From Proteles cristata cristata (taxonomy: Eukaryota; Chordata; Mammalia; Carnivora; Hyaenidae), in NCBI GenBank assembly GCA_017311185.1, contig JAESUZ010000446.1, positions 744,001-808,000 on the forward strand: DNA of 64,000 nt. The letters run 5' to 3'. The position numbers and the translations under genes are program-made. The notes beneath the pieces are model-generated. The model did not search any database and had not been told where the DNA came from. It saw nothing but the letters and a program-made list of their open reading frames with translations. Of this stretch, positions 47,374-58,207 are shown in pieces. The first letter of the stretch is position 1. Every line of letters begins with the position of its first letter.

Positions 47374-47416
47374 TGTTTTTCCGGCTGCACAACTGCGATC
47401 TTTCTCTTCTTGTGTG
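47374..47416 (-). CDS. SFMBT2: SFMBT2 small exon (43 bp): basic linker
   Basis: Two bases (CA) complete a serine codon. Thirteen residues follow, HKKRKIAVVQPEK, plus two bases of a glutamine. The KKRK cluster is a monopartite nuclear-localisation-type motif. Acceptor CCTGTTTTTCAG, donor GTAAGT: both strong, which suits efficient recognition of so short an exon. Skipping it (43 bp) would shift the frame. Confidence 0.93.
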
Positions 47417-48039
47417 CTGAAAAACAGGCAAGAGAGGGCAAAAGGAGCATGAGCTTCGTTTGCTCGTGGGGCAAAAGCATTTTCAAAAAATGCCTTCAGT
47501 TTTAAAGTAATGACTTCAACACTGAGAAGTTATTCTGTTCATGCCACAATTTCACCTTCATTTCTTCTAGCACTGAATGACTGTGACTCATCAGAAATGA
47601 AATCTAAATAGAATTTAGTGCGTTAATCTTATCACTACACCAGCTACTTTATTCTAAAATGTGCTTCTCATAAGAAACAAAGAGCACACATTCCTTCCTC
47701 ACCTAACCCGCCTGGTAAAACAAACTGTTACGAGATTATCTAGAATTTTTCCCCCCAGAAAGTGGTAAATCAAATAATATTACCATACAATACACTCCCA
47801 AATTAAGATCAGAGACATGTTTTTGAGTTAAAATATTATTACTGGAAGGAGGATTAGTGCCCCGTAAATATGTCTGACAAATATCGACATAAACCAGCCA
47901 ATAATTATCTGTCGGACAAGATTTATAATTTATATAACTGATTCGAATCACCTTACCAAAGACAGACCAGAGACTGTGAAATCAATTAATGTTGGCACTG
48001 ACAGTCCAGCATCTTCTGGCATATGCATGATTTCAACAA

Positions 48040-48226
48040 AGTTTTTTTAAAGTCTATTTGTGTATTGTTTGAGAATGAGTGAGAAAGAGAGAGAGACAGA
48101 ATCCCAAGCAGACTCTGAGCTGTCGACTCAGAGCCCAACACGGGACTGGATCCCACAAACCGAGAGATTACGATCTGAGCCAAAATCAAGAGTCAGATGC
48201 TTAACCAACTGAGCCACCCAGGTGCA
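48040..48226 (-). mobile_element. tRNA-derived SINE, older copy
   Basis: Tail AAAGTCTATTTGTGTATTG, GA-rich part shortened, head complement GAGCCACCCAGGTGCACACC. More diverged than most. Confidence 0.9.
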
Positions 48227-48577
48227 CACCCCCCAACCCCCTGCCCAACAAAACTTCTAAAGCTACTGGAATTTAGAGGATTTAGGTTTATAGTTTGCCT
48301 CTTCAGAACAAATGCACGACTGAACCCAGAGAGGACCGGGCCCGGCTCTCTGGCCAATGAAGTCAACAGTCTATGGCACATTAAGCAAGAGGAAAAAGTT
48401 ACAATGCCCATGAAAAAGTTATTCTACACTCGAAATAATATCTTGAGGGCCAAGATATTATTCTTGTTGCGTGACTCATTGAGCAATCCTGTGTGTGTGG
48501 GAGAAGCTCTGAAAATCCACCTGTGTGTCATCTGGGCGACCTACGGTGGCATACAGATAATGCACCATTCCACTCTT

Positions 48578-48766
48578 TTTTTTTTTTTTTTTTGAGACAG
48601 AGCACAAGCAGGGGAGGGGCAGAGAGAGAGGGAGGCACAGAATCTGAAGCAGGCTCCAGGCTCTGAGCTGTCAGCACAGAGCCCTAGTCACGAACCGTGA
48701 GCTCATGACCTGAGTCAAAGTCAGACGCTCAAACGACCGAGCCACCCAGGCGCCCCCACCATCCCA
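48578..48766 (-). mobile_element. tRNA-derived SINE with target-site duplication
   Basis: Poly(T) runs directly into GAGACAGAGCACAAGC, so part of the A/T tail module is lost. Flanks CACCATTCCACTCTT (48563-48577) and CACCATCCCACTCTT (48767-48781) differ at one base. Confidence 0.94.
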
Positions 48767-49776
48767 CTCTTAATGAATACCGAGTAGGACTTTAGTGTCC
48801 TTCAAAATATGACATCAGGGAATAGGAGGGCGACTATAAGATGGAACTTTCTTTCTAGCAATGTCCTGAGCATATATATAAGGGAACCATGGAGTAGGAC
48901 ATTAGAAAGTAAAATTAGCATCTAAATTATATAAAGGAAATACTAGAAATATCTATTTCACAAAAAGTAAAACCCCTTCTCTTTAAGGAGTCATAATTTT
49001 AAATAGCACTCTAGATAAACATTCGGGTAGAATAAAAATGCCATGATTTATAAGTTTTGAAGACTTTTAAAAGTACCATTTCAGGATAATGACCTATAAC
49101 AAATGTGAGAACATACATTGCCACATATATTTAAGAGATAAGAGTTCTCAGATTTAAGAACACAGAGGTAGTTGTGGGTTAACTATTAATATTGTTTGAA
49201 TTCAGCATTTTTGGGGTCAGAAGGACGTGATATTACACACTTTTCAAAGTACAGTTGAAATCTCACTGGTTGGTTAGTGCTCAGAGTAGCTGTTTATATG
49301 TTATGTCAGTAAATTTTTAGGACCAATCATGATTCTTTCAGGGTAAAGCTCATGAGAATAACTGCTTCTTTCTCAGACATGATGATACAAAAACATAGTA
49401 TTTAGCTCAAGTTTTCCCTAATCAAAATAATGGATTATATAAAAAAGTGGGAATGGAGATTTATTTTATATTCTATTTATTTTATGTATGTTATACATTA
49501 TTTTATGCAACGTACATATATTATTATACTTATTTCATCGCCACTCTGTGACCTTCAGCTGCCTTAGCATTTATGACCTCGTCTGTCAACCTGTGACATG
49601 CTTCCAAACATTCATTTCATGAAGACACTGAAAGCACACACATAGGATAAGAACAGTGGCACCCGTGGGAAATCTAACACCAGCTCTGTTTTCTACAACT
49701 TAGCCACACTCTCTTTACAAAACTGCCTATTTATAAATAAGTAAGTAAGTAAATAAATAAATAAAAATTTAAAACG

Positions 49777-49986
49777 GGGGCACCTGGGTGGCTCAGTTGG
49801 TTAAGCATCCCACTTCGACTCAGATCATGATCTCCCAGCTCATGGGTTCGAGCCCCGTGTCGGGCTCTGTGCTGACAGCTCAGAGCCTGGAGCTGCTTCG
49901 GATTCTGTGTCTCCTTCTCTCTCTGCCCACCCCCCCCCACGCACACTCTCTCTCCTACTCTCAAAAATAAATAAACATTAACAAAA
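49777..49986 (+). mobile_element. tRNA-derived SINE
   Basis: Head GGGCACCTGGGTGGCTCAG, B box GGGTTCGAGCCCCG, CT-rich part with a C9 run, CAAAAATAAATAAAC tail. Inserted beside a TAAA-rich tract. Confidence 0.94.
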
Positions 49987-50057
49987 GACACAGAACACTA
50001 TCTACTCCCCCACGTCCCAGATGTTGTCCACGCTGCCGCACACTGGACGATACTTAC

Positions 50058-50171
50058 AGACTGTTTTGTGTGGTGTGGTCAAAGGGTAGGAGTTCGCCTC
50101 ACACCAGCCCACCGGGAAGATGTCCATGGATTCCACGTCAACAATGAACTCTGGAGCAGGAGTCTGCAGGC
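50058..50171 (-). CDS. SFMBT2: SFMBT2 exon: end of the last MBT repeat
   Basis: GC completes a glycine, then [20 protein letters not shown] and [17 protein letters not shown], plus one base. The '[15 protein letters not shown]' block is the highly typical end of an MBT repeat, where the aromatic cage for methyl-lysine is framed. Donor GTAAGT; the acceptor (CGTCTGATGCAG) has a weaker pyrimidine tract than the others. Confidence 0.96.
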
Positions 50172-51384
50172 CTGCATCAGACGAGTCAAGACAACAGGTA
50201 CAGATTTTACCAAAAGGAGCCAGAAGAAGAAAGGAAACTACAGGCATCCCTGAGATGAGGAAAACTTTTCCGGAAGGTGAAACACAAAACCGAGAACAGT
50301 CTTATGACAATATCAACGCCTGAAACAGCAAGAGTGCATGAGGTTGGGGTAAAGCGGAGACCCCGAAAATCCAGGCCACTTCCTACTGGAAATGGGAGGG
50401 TGACGAAGGGAACAATGGGCAGTGGGGCCTGAAAGGCTGGCAGAGGGAATAAGTCTGCCCCTTTCCTAAAAGCACCTTTAAACCTAAGGGAACACGGCCG
50501 AGCTGGGGAGGGGGGCAAAGCACACATTTAAGTCACCAGGACGTAATTCCTCCAACACCAAGCCAAGTCTACCTTCAACCAAGGGAAGTTAGCATCATGG
50601 TTAAAAGGAACTAGTTAGGCACAGCAAGCCAGGTTTTGAGCAGTGAACACAGAGGATCCAATTTCCCTAGGGAATTTGTCCACTGATCAGTTTGACTGGG
50701 GTGACTTGTTTTGAGCTCCTTTGGGGACCGCAGACAGTTGTTGTGCTGCACAAAAGCCATTTATGCAGGAGTGTCTTTCTCAGTGGGGTCTGCCTGTCAC
50801 CCCATTTCGTAATCCTACTAATGCCTTGTGATAAATCAGCACCAGAGCCAAGAGGCTCTGAAAGACGGAACAAATCTGCATGGGATACGAGCCAAGGTTT
50901 CGAGGCGCTCTGGCCACAGGGGATCAATGTGGGACCCAGCAAACTAGTGGCAAGAAGAAAATTCTACACAGACTCAGTAATCCTTTGGGAAAGAAAAAAC
51001 ACTGAAAGAAGACACACGTGGACTAAGAATCAACAGCTAAGAACTGTGTTGACAGAGTTCTCCGACCACTTACTGCTGCTTGGCCCTGAGAATCAAGATG
51101 GAAACCACACCGTGGAATCCCTCACATATCCGCCTTGCCACACATCTGATGGATTTTAAATCGGATCCCCTAAAACTTAACTTCATGAAGCTCGATTTCA
51201 GCAGATGCAAAACAGTCCCAACCATTTTAACTTGGGCATTAGCTGCTTTGGTTTCTACCCAGTACTTCTCATCATAAAGTAGATACTGTGATAAAAGAGC
51301 ACATTATTTGATCCGTGTATGTTCCCGATTCAGTGCTAACCCAATGTGCTGCTGCATATATAGTGCCCTGAACCCTCGGGCAGC

Positions 51385-51385
<1 letters not shown>

Positions 51386-51432
<47 letters not shown>
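51386..51432. repeat. (CA)n microsatellite
   Basis: About 23 uninterrupted AC dinucleotides, likely length-polymorphic. Confidence 0.97.
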
Positions 51433-51435
<3 letters not shown>

Positions 51436-52456
51436 ATCACCATTAGTCATGGTCGACGTTCGATTCCTTCTCAAAAAAAGCAATACTATGACTCCCATCC
51501 TAACTGCCCTTTTGCCTAATTTTCCCATAATTTGAAGGATTTAAGAGGCTAAAGGAAGGCAAACAGGTTGATGGAGATTATTTCTCAACACGGTTGAGTG
51601 AATGGAAATCATTTCCGTCTCGTATGACGACTCAACCAATACTTAACCAACTTGCCAAAGACCCTCGAATCAACAAGATGACTTCCAAGACAGAAAAATA
51701 AGAAACTCTCCAGGTAGTTTCAAATGTGGAAGCAATTGTTCCTGTCCCAAAGGGTACCCGAGTCTCAAGAGGGTCGAACGAAGAGGGTCACTGAGCTGTT
51801 TCCTCATTAGCTACAGGGCACATTCTCATCCTCAGCCTCCCTAAAATAGCACAGGTTTCTTAGCTACTCAACCACTGTGCTAATGGGCTGAATTCACCTA
51901 CGACAAGCATTAGTACTTCCAGACTTAACATTTAGGTACAAATATGATTCTCAAGGTCAAAAGAGTACTTCAAAAAGAAGCAGAAGGTGAATTATATAGC
52001 CTATTCCTTCTGGAATTATGACCTTCATCTTCCAATATTCTGCGGGTTCAAACATCTCTTGGTATTAATGCTTTAATATAAACACTCCCATAGCAATGTT
52101 TACATTAACATAGTGATACGGTTGTGTTTACCATACTTTGAAATTCTTTGATCATGCCCTCCCTTCAAAACAAATATTTATAAGCTACAATGTGTCAGCT
52201 ACTATGTTTTCTAGGAACTTCTAGCCCTGTATTCCTTGTACTTCCAAATCTAACCCCCTAAAGCATCTATTAAATATGAACTGATGGAAAAGTGGATTAT
52301 TTATCCCCCAGGGAAGTGTTCCTGACCCTGAAACTTTTCCAATCCTGTTCCGAATGATGGGCACCGATTCCTTATTTCCCTTTATCAATCTGATGCAATA
52401 TCTAGATGTATCTGGCTGGACTCGGAATAATCTTTATAAAAAATAACCCACTATGT

Positions 52457-52677
52457 ACGGGGCGCCTGGGTGGCTTAGTCGGTTAAGCGTCCGACTTTTG
52501 CTTAGGTCATGATCTCGCGGTTCGTGGGTTCGAGCCCCGCGTCGGGCTCTGTGCTGACTGCCAGCTCAGAGCCTGGAGCCTGTTTCAGTCTGTGACTCCC
52601 TCTCTCTCTGACCCTCCCCTGCTCACGCTGTTTCTCTCTCTCTCTCTCCTAGAAATAAATAAAACATTAAAAAAAAA
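52457..52677 (+). mobile_element. tRNA-derived SINE, TGCCAG subfamily
   Basis: Near-consensus copy with 'CTGACTGCCAGCTCAG' and 'CTGTTTCAGTCTGTGACTCC'. Flanks AAATAACCCACTATGT (52441-52456) and AAATAACTCACTATGT (52678-52693), one mismatch. Confidence 0.96.
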
Positions 52678-52976
52678 AAATAACTCACTATGTTCCAAGA
52701 GCAAGGGCCCACTGGCTTAAAAAAAAAAAAATCCATTAAAAACGTAAGCGATTCTCCTCGAGTTTCCAAAACTGTCGATGCAAAAGCTTGGAGGCTCCCT
52801 ACAGCAGTCTTTCCATTTTATAGGAAACCCTCTTGTGAACTGCACAAGACCAGGCTCCACATCTGACCTCACTGAAGCACTATCAGTCCATATGGGTTCT
52901 ACTCATCCATTCTTCCCCAGAGCTTTCATCTCAAAACCACCGGGACGCCTCAATCTCTATCTACAGGGATGTACTT

Positions 52977-53200
52977 AACTAAATTATGGTACCGCATGAT
53001 GGGATATTCCACCACTTGTAAAAAAAGATGGAGAAACCTCTTTAATATGCTTATATGTAGAGATGTGTGCATGTATCATTGAATAAAGGAAAAGCAAAGG
53101 GCAGAATGCAATGCATATATACAGTATGTTATCATCTGTTTACAAGGGGAAATAACATATATTTATATGTGCGTCACACAGATCTGGAAGGAAGCACAAA
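52977..53200 (+). repeat. Old LINE-1-type 3' end
   Basis: 'ACTAAATTATGGTACC', 'GGATATTCCACCACTTG' and 'CAGTATGTTATCATCTGTTT' match the familiar decayed ORF2-end/3'-UTR pattern of old L1/HAL1 elements. All frames are closed. Confidence 0.6.
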
Positions 53201-53429
53201 ATGCTAACACAGTGGGCGTCTGCTGGGAAAGGACCTTCGAGGGACAGGGCAGGAGGGGAGAGAGGCTCCGACCGCAGACACTTTCACGCGCTTTTGGCCC
53301 TTGCGAATGAGCCAACTGATTCACAATCACAGCCTCACTTTTCCCACAATAACAACGCAACACAAAACACGCCGAGAAGAAAGGAGCTGCGTGCGTGAAC
53401 CACAGAGGCCACATTCCTGAAGGACAAGT

Positions 53430-53700
53430 GTCTGTCCCAGGGAGCGAAACCAAACCGCGACGAGACTCCTTTCAGTGCTGAGAGGGGCAAGGTGTCGGTT
53501 CCGTGCCCACAGAGCAAACGCGCGGCGGGGCGGCTTCCAGGAGCCACCGGCGCCTCGGAGAGATCCGCGACCTGCCGAGCCCTGAGACTGTGGCACCCGG
53601 TCAGTGGGTACCCGTCCCCTCCCACAGTCGCACCTGCCCTGCGCGCTGCACAGCCTTCAGAAACAGAGTCCGACGCGCCCCACACCTCGTAGGAAGGGAA
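53430..53700. promoter_or_regulatory. CpG-dense intronic patch
   Basis: Repeated CpGs (AACCGCGACGAG, ACGCGCGGCGGGGCGG, CCACCGGCGCCTCGG) within an otherwise CpG-poor intron; continues in part at 54.0-54.34 kb. Function unknown; could be a small CpG island or enhancer. Confidence 0.35.
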
Positions 53701-53735
53701 AAAAGGCACGAGGCGTTTAAGGAAGGGAGTCATCC

Positions 53736-53960
53736 GGGGCGCCTGGGTGGCTTAGTCGGTTAAGCGTCTGACTTTCGCTCAGGTCATGATCTCGCGGTTC
53801 GTGGGTTCGAGCCCCGCGTCGGGCTCTGTGCTGACTGCCAGCTCAGAGCCTGGAGCCTGTTTCAGTCTGTGACTCCCTCTCTCTCTGACCCTCCCCTGCT
53901 CACGCTTGTCTCTCTCTCTCTCTCCCAGAAAAAAAATAAAACATTAAAAAAAAAAAAAAA
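53736..53960 (+). mobile_element. tRNA-derived SINE, TGCCAG subfamily, near consensus
   Basis: Very similar to 52457-52677. Flanks AAGGAAGGGAGTCATCC (53719-53735) and AAGGAAGGAAGTCATCC (53961-53977) differ at one base. Young. Confidence 0.96.
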
Positions 53961-54269
53961 AAGGAAGGAAGTCATCCTTGCTCGGAACCCTCATGAAGAG
54001 TCAGAGGCCGCAGCAAATCGTGTCAGGCTCGCGCACGCGATGGAAAGGTCAGGCGCCAGGGGGAAGGCGGGCTCCTCGGTGAGCCGGGAGCCAGCAGACC
54101 CGGTGCAGGAGCCCCTCAGCGGCCACGCCCTCCGCCAGCCGTGAGGCCCCAGTCCTCAGGAGCAAGGGGACAGGCTGCGGCTGGCGAGACCCACACAGGA
54201 CGGGAAACGGGCGATCTGCAGGGAAACGACCCGAATGGGACGCAGCGTGTGTGCGGAGAGAGACACAGG

Positions 54270-54690
54270 ACTGCAAACGCTCGCTGCACTGACTGCGGGC
54301 CCGACGCTCTCCAGGGGCACAGGCTTTACAACAACCCTAAGGGACGGGGATGAGATCTATCCCTGTTTTATTTTTTATTTTTTTATATTTTTTTATTTAT
54401 TTCTAGGAGAGAGAGAGAGAGAGACAGCGTGAGCAGGGGAGGGTCAGAGAGGGAGTCATAGACTGAAATAGGCTCCAGGCTCTGAGCTGGCAGTCAGCAC
54501 AGAGCCCGACGCGGGGCTCGAACCCGCGAACCGCGAGATCATGACCCAAGCAAAAGTCGGACGCTTAACCGACTAAGCCACCCAGGCGCCCCAGGATCTA
54601 TCCCTGTTTTAAAGATGAGTAAACGGAGGCGCAGGAAAAGCTCAGAGAGCAGCAAGTGGCAGATGCAGTTGAACAATCGAACTCTGGGGG
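54270..54690 (-). repeat. MIR split by a younger SINE
   Basis: The left part (54270-54370) has 'CAACAACCCTAAGGGACGGG' and 'ATCCCTGTTTTA'. The right part (54612-54690) resumes with 'AAGATGAGTAAACGGAGGCG' and 'CTCAGAGAGCAGCAAGTGGC'. Together they read as one complement MIR, separated by the SINE at 54371-54594 and its duplicated target. Confidence 0.65.
54371..54594 (-). mobile_element. tRNA-derived SINE, TGCCAG subfamily, inside a MIR
   Basis: Reverse copy from TTTTTTATTTTTTTATA to CCACCCAGGCGCCCC. The 17-bp repeat GATCTATCCCTGTTTTA is exact at 54354-54370 and 54595-54611. Confidence 0.96.
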
Positions 54691-55538
54691 CCTTAGGAGG
54701 AAGCATTTCAGGTGGCCTCTTTTCTTCGTTCCCCTGGGTTTGTTTCTGGGTTTCGGTTTGGTTTAGTCTGGTCTGTTCAGTGCCTGTCCCGTTCCTATCA
54801 TGGTCCCCAGATCCCCATGCGGAGTCCCCGTGGGGACGTGGGGGAAGGAGACGCATGCCCTCCACAGGCAGACGACAGGCCAGGGCTTCCGGAAGAGCAA
54901 GGCAGCCCCTCAGCATCACTTCCTTGCAAACGGCAGGGCAGGAGCCCACACTCAGCACAGCCTCCGGGAGGCCACCCGCCAGCATCCCGCCCACCACAGG
55001 CCTCCCCCACAAGCCCGCGTTTTGCCTAAGACGTTGCCCAAAACAGGCAGTTAGTTCTGTAGTCAGCCACCAAGGGGCCCGTCTGTCATCGGGCATCAGC
55101 TCTGGGGACGAACCAGACCGGGGAGGATTGGACGCCGGTGCCTGCACACCCGCCCCGCTCCCCGACCGGCCTCTCTCACTTCCGGGGAACGCCGCTCCGG
55201 GGCCCCGATGTGCTGATGCAGCTTCTCCACAAATTGTCTCACGCAGGCCATCCCTCTTTTTAAAGATTTTAAAACCACCCACACTGGCTTGAAATATAAT
55301 TACTTTCACATTTGCATTTTCCCTTGTTTGATTTTTGCAAGTCTCTGCGAAATGCTTATTAACCACCTGACTTTGCCACAAATTACAGAAAGGCTTAAGG
55401 GGCAATTTTCCGCACCTGCTCTCCTGTTACGTGAGACGGCCTCGATGAAGCTGCTTTAGGCCGCGCCACACCTTGCCCATTAGATCCCAGTGCCCCTCAC
55501 AAACCTGAGCATCCAGATCAATCATCTGGGGAGGATGC

Positions 55539-55734
55539 CTTTACTTTTTTGTTTGTTTATGTTTGAGAGAGAGAGCCAGGGAACACAAGGAGCAGAGAGA
55601 AACAGGGAGACAGAGGACCTCAAGTGGGCTCTGTGCTGACAGCAGAGAGCCCCATGGGGCTCGAACTCACAAACCGTGAGATCATGACCTGAGCTGAAGT
55701 TGGATGCTGAACTGACTAAGCCACCCAGGTGCTC
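55539..55734 (-). mobile_element. tRNA-derived SINE
   Basis: Reverse copy (TTTGTTTGTTTATG tail to CCACCCAGGTGCTCC head). Diverged flanks CTGGGGAGGATGC / CTGGGGAGGGAATGC. Confidence 0.92.
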
Positions 55735-55818
55735 CTGGGGAGGGAATGCAGATTCCCAGACCCTGCTTGGGACTCAGATGCACTAGGTTTGTGGTGACCC
55801 TAGGAACTTGCAGCTTAA

Positions 55819-56035
55819 ACTTTTTTTTATGTTTATTTTATTTATTTTTGAAAGAGAGAGTGAGCAGGGAGTGGGGGGAGAGAGAGGGGGAGAGACAGAG
55901 AGAGAGAGAGAGCGAGAGAGGGAATATCCCAAGCAGGCTCTGCACTGTCAATGCAAAGCCTGATGTGGGCTCAGACCCACAAACCGTGTGATCATGACTT
56001 GAGCTGAAATCACGCCTGAGCTACCCAGGCACCCC
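55819..56035 (-). mobile_element. tRNA-derived SINE
   Basis: Reverse copy with an expanded GA stretch (55853-55922) and a head complement of GGGGTGCCTGGGTAGC. Second insertion into the same old repeat. Confidence 0.92.
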
Positions 56036-56389
56036 TGGGATCTGCATTTTATTAGGACTCCTCCCTTAGATTGGGAGGTGGAGGGTAGTTTATTGGAACT
56101 GAACTGAGCATAGGGGAGCCCTGACCGGAGAGTTCTTGAATGCTGGCTTTGAAGTATACAATATCCCCCTGGCTCACAATTCGGTTGGCAAGATAGCTGT
56201 TAAGGGACCACCGCATCTTAGAGCACCTTCTCATTCAGGAACACGGATTTTACTGATTCCTCCTGATGTATTCAGCAAGCACTTAGCAAGCAGAGTGCAC
56301 ATGAACTCCCACACAGATACTGTGCTCTGCGACAGGCAGACACAGCAGGGCCCCATGTCACAGCGCAGGGCGCCAGTGACAGCATGGGG

Positions 56390-57070
56390 GGTGCACAGAC
56401 ACAGGGGTGCCCGGCCGACGGACCGCAGGCTCCACGCAGGGAGGCAGGGCTGGAGTGAGAAGGGGCTGCCCTCCCTCCCGCTGGTCGGCCACCCCCTTCC
56501 TGAGCTCTCACGGTCACGTGCGCCACGATGCTGAGCACTTCCCTCCGCCGACCTCCACAACCGTCCTACGAGGGACAGCCCGCCATTCCGTCTATTTTAT
56601 GCAGCCGCACAAGAGGGGATTTGAAGGTCAGGGTGAACCCGAGCTCACACGTGTAGGGAGCGGATGTGCTGTCCGGAGGGGCGGCTGGGGCCGGGCTGCG
56701 GGCCGCATGCAGACACGCAGATCAAGAGGAAGACAAGCCAGGTCTCGGGGCCCGCGACGGCGGCAGGCACAGGAACATCCCTGGGATGAAGATGGAGACG
56801 CGCTGGGACGGGGGGCGCCGAGGGGACCCCAGCCACGGGGACGGGCACGCTGGTGTGGGTTCCCCTACACGTGCTGGCTTGGGTGGTCTTCTGGTCTCTG
56901 TCGTGGGTCAGAGGGGACACTGGCGGAGGAGAGCCACCACTGGAGGGGTGCCTTCTCAGAGGGAGGCATCCTCCAGGGGTCGCTGTGCGGACGGGGTTGG
57001 CGGAAGCTTCCGCACAGAACTGCCTCCAAAGTCAAGGCCGCAGAGAGGAGCGTCCGCGAGCTTTGAGGAG
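56390..57070. promoter_or_regulatory. GC/CpG-rich intronic block
   Basis: CpGs are frequent (GGGCCCGCGACGGCGGCAGG, GGACGGGGGGCGCCGAGG). An old MIR overlaps its 5' side. ORFs on both strands are a by-product of composition. No defined element. Confidence 0.3.
56530..56680 (-). repeat. MIR fragment
   Basis: 'CTCCACAACCGTCCTACGAG', 'CCATTCCGTCTATTTTATGC' and 'GAACCCGAGCTCACACG' are the complement MIR order. Confidence 0.5.
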
Positions 57071-57500
57071 CTCTGAGAAGCTCTGAAGCTCTGTGAAGGA
57101 GGCAGGAAGGCTCATCTAAGGAAGTGTCTGTGGGGAAGAGAGGTCTGCCTGGCCCAGGGCTCTAGAAACGCCCGGCAAAGATGGAGGGGAGGCTTTGAAG
57201 GAAGGGTCGACAAAGGTCAAGTGCTGCAAGCAGGAAAAGGGAACTGTGGGTGACTGCAGGAAGCTTCTGTAAAAAAAAACACAACCAATCAGAGCAAGAG
57301 GCGCAGCATGTATCTCAACCTTCTAATCAAGAAAACGATAAAACTGAGTGTGAGGCCAACCCCAGGCAGGAAAGGTGGTTACGAGTAAAAGGGAATGAGA
57401 CGTGCCACAGGAGCGGGTGAAATGCCCCCCGGGCTCCCGACGGGTGCTGGGGTGCATGCCCAAATGCGAGCAGAGTGACCTGGGGGTGTCTTGTAGATGA

Positions 57501-57590
57501 TTTGTTTATTCTATCTTTTTATGTGTTTGTTTATTCCTGAGAGCGAGCACGAGCAGGGGAGTGGCAGAGAGGGAGGGAGAAACAAAACTC
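57501..57590 (-). mobile_element. Truncated tRNA-derived SINE
   Basis: Only the tail half is left: TTTGTTTATTCTATCTTTTT, GAGAGCGAGCACGAGCAGGG and a GA-rich end. The tRNA-like head is missing. Confidence 0.85.
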
Positions 57591-57983
57591 CCAGACTCCC
57601 CTGCACGATGGATCCTGATGACAGAGCAGGGCCCACCGATGCTTATCGACTCGTGGGAGGTGCTGAGGACAGCGTGAGGCAGGGGGTGATCTTCCCCTGG
57701 TCATCACTGCTGGCACATGGGGCTGTGAAGGCTGTGGCAGCCGGACTCGATACTTGTGTTTCTCTTCGTGAACTTCCACGGCCCCTGGGGACCTGAAGTG
57801 CTGCTACTGTGTCCTCACACGCTTGGCGGTTGAAGCTTCCTGCCCTTGGGCCTAGAACGTGCCCTTGAAATGAAGAGTCCCCCAGTGGCCTCCTGACTTT
57901 CTGTCTGCAGCTCTCAGTGATCAGTGATCGTAGAGGCACCTTGTTTCCAGCCACAACCCTGTCTTGCTTGAAACACTGACTCT

Positions 57984-58207
57984 TCGGGGACCTGGGGTGG
58001 CTCAGTCTGTTAAGTGCCCGACTTCAGCTCACATCGTGATCTTGAGGTTCGTGGGTTCAGGCCCCACGTCAGGCTCTGTGCTGACGGCTCAGAGCCTGGA
58101 GCCTGCTTCGGATTGTGTGTCTCCCTCTCTCTGCCCCTCCCCTGCTTGCACACACTCTCTCTCTAGAATATATAAACATTTTAAAAAAATGTTTAAAAGA
58201 AAAAAGA
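57984..58207 (+). mobile_element. tRNA-derived SINE with perfect target-site duplication
   Basis: Head GGGGACCTGGGGTGGCTCAG, B-box-like GGGTTCAGGCCCC, CT-rich part, AATATATAAACATT tail. The 13-bp repeat AAACACTGACTCT is exact at 57971-57983 and 58208-58220. Confidence 0.95.

Larger units (their letters stand above)
47417..50057 (-). other. SFMBT2 intron (2.6 kb)
   Basis: Contains SINEs at 48040, 48578 and 49777, and AT-rich unique DNA from 48780 to 49740 in which I see nothing recognisable. A (TAAA/TAAG)n run lies at 49737-49765. Confidence 0.8.
55490..56065 (+). repeat. MER5-like hAT element interrupted by two SINEs
   Basis: Three pieces read in order: 'CATCCAGATCAATCATCTGG' (about 55510), 'GCAGATTCCCAGACCCTG' with 'CTAGGAACTTGCAGCTT' (55750-55818), and 'GGGATCTGCATTTTATTAGG' (56037-56056). 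They fit a non-autonomous hAT-type repeat split by SINEs at 55539-55734 and 55819-56035. Confidence 0.5.

Noticed and set aside
54539..55405. Long minus-strand ORF (288 codons) overlapping a 225-codon plus-strand ORF
   Set aside because: Both lie in a GC-rich intron; the minus frame runs into a SINE and neither has a recognisable domain or codon pattern. Overlap on both strands is typical of GC-rich chance frames.
56407..57066. 219-codon plus-strand ORF
   Set aside because: Low-complexity Arg/Gly/Trp-rich translation in a CpG-rich intron with an alternative 136-codon frame in the same place; no domain.
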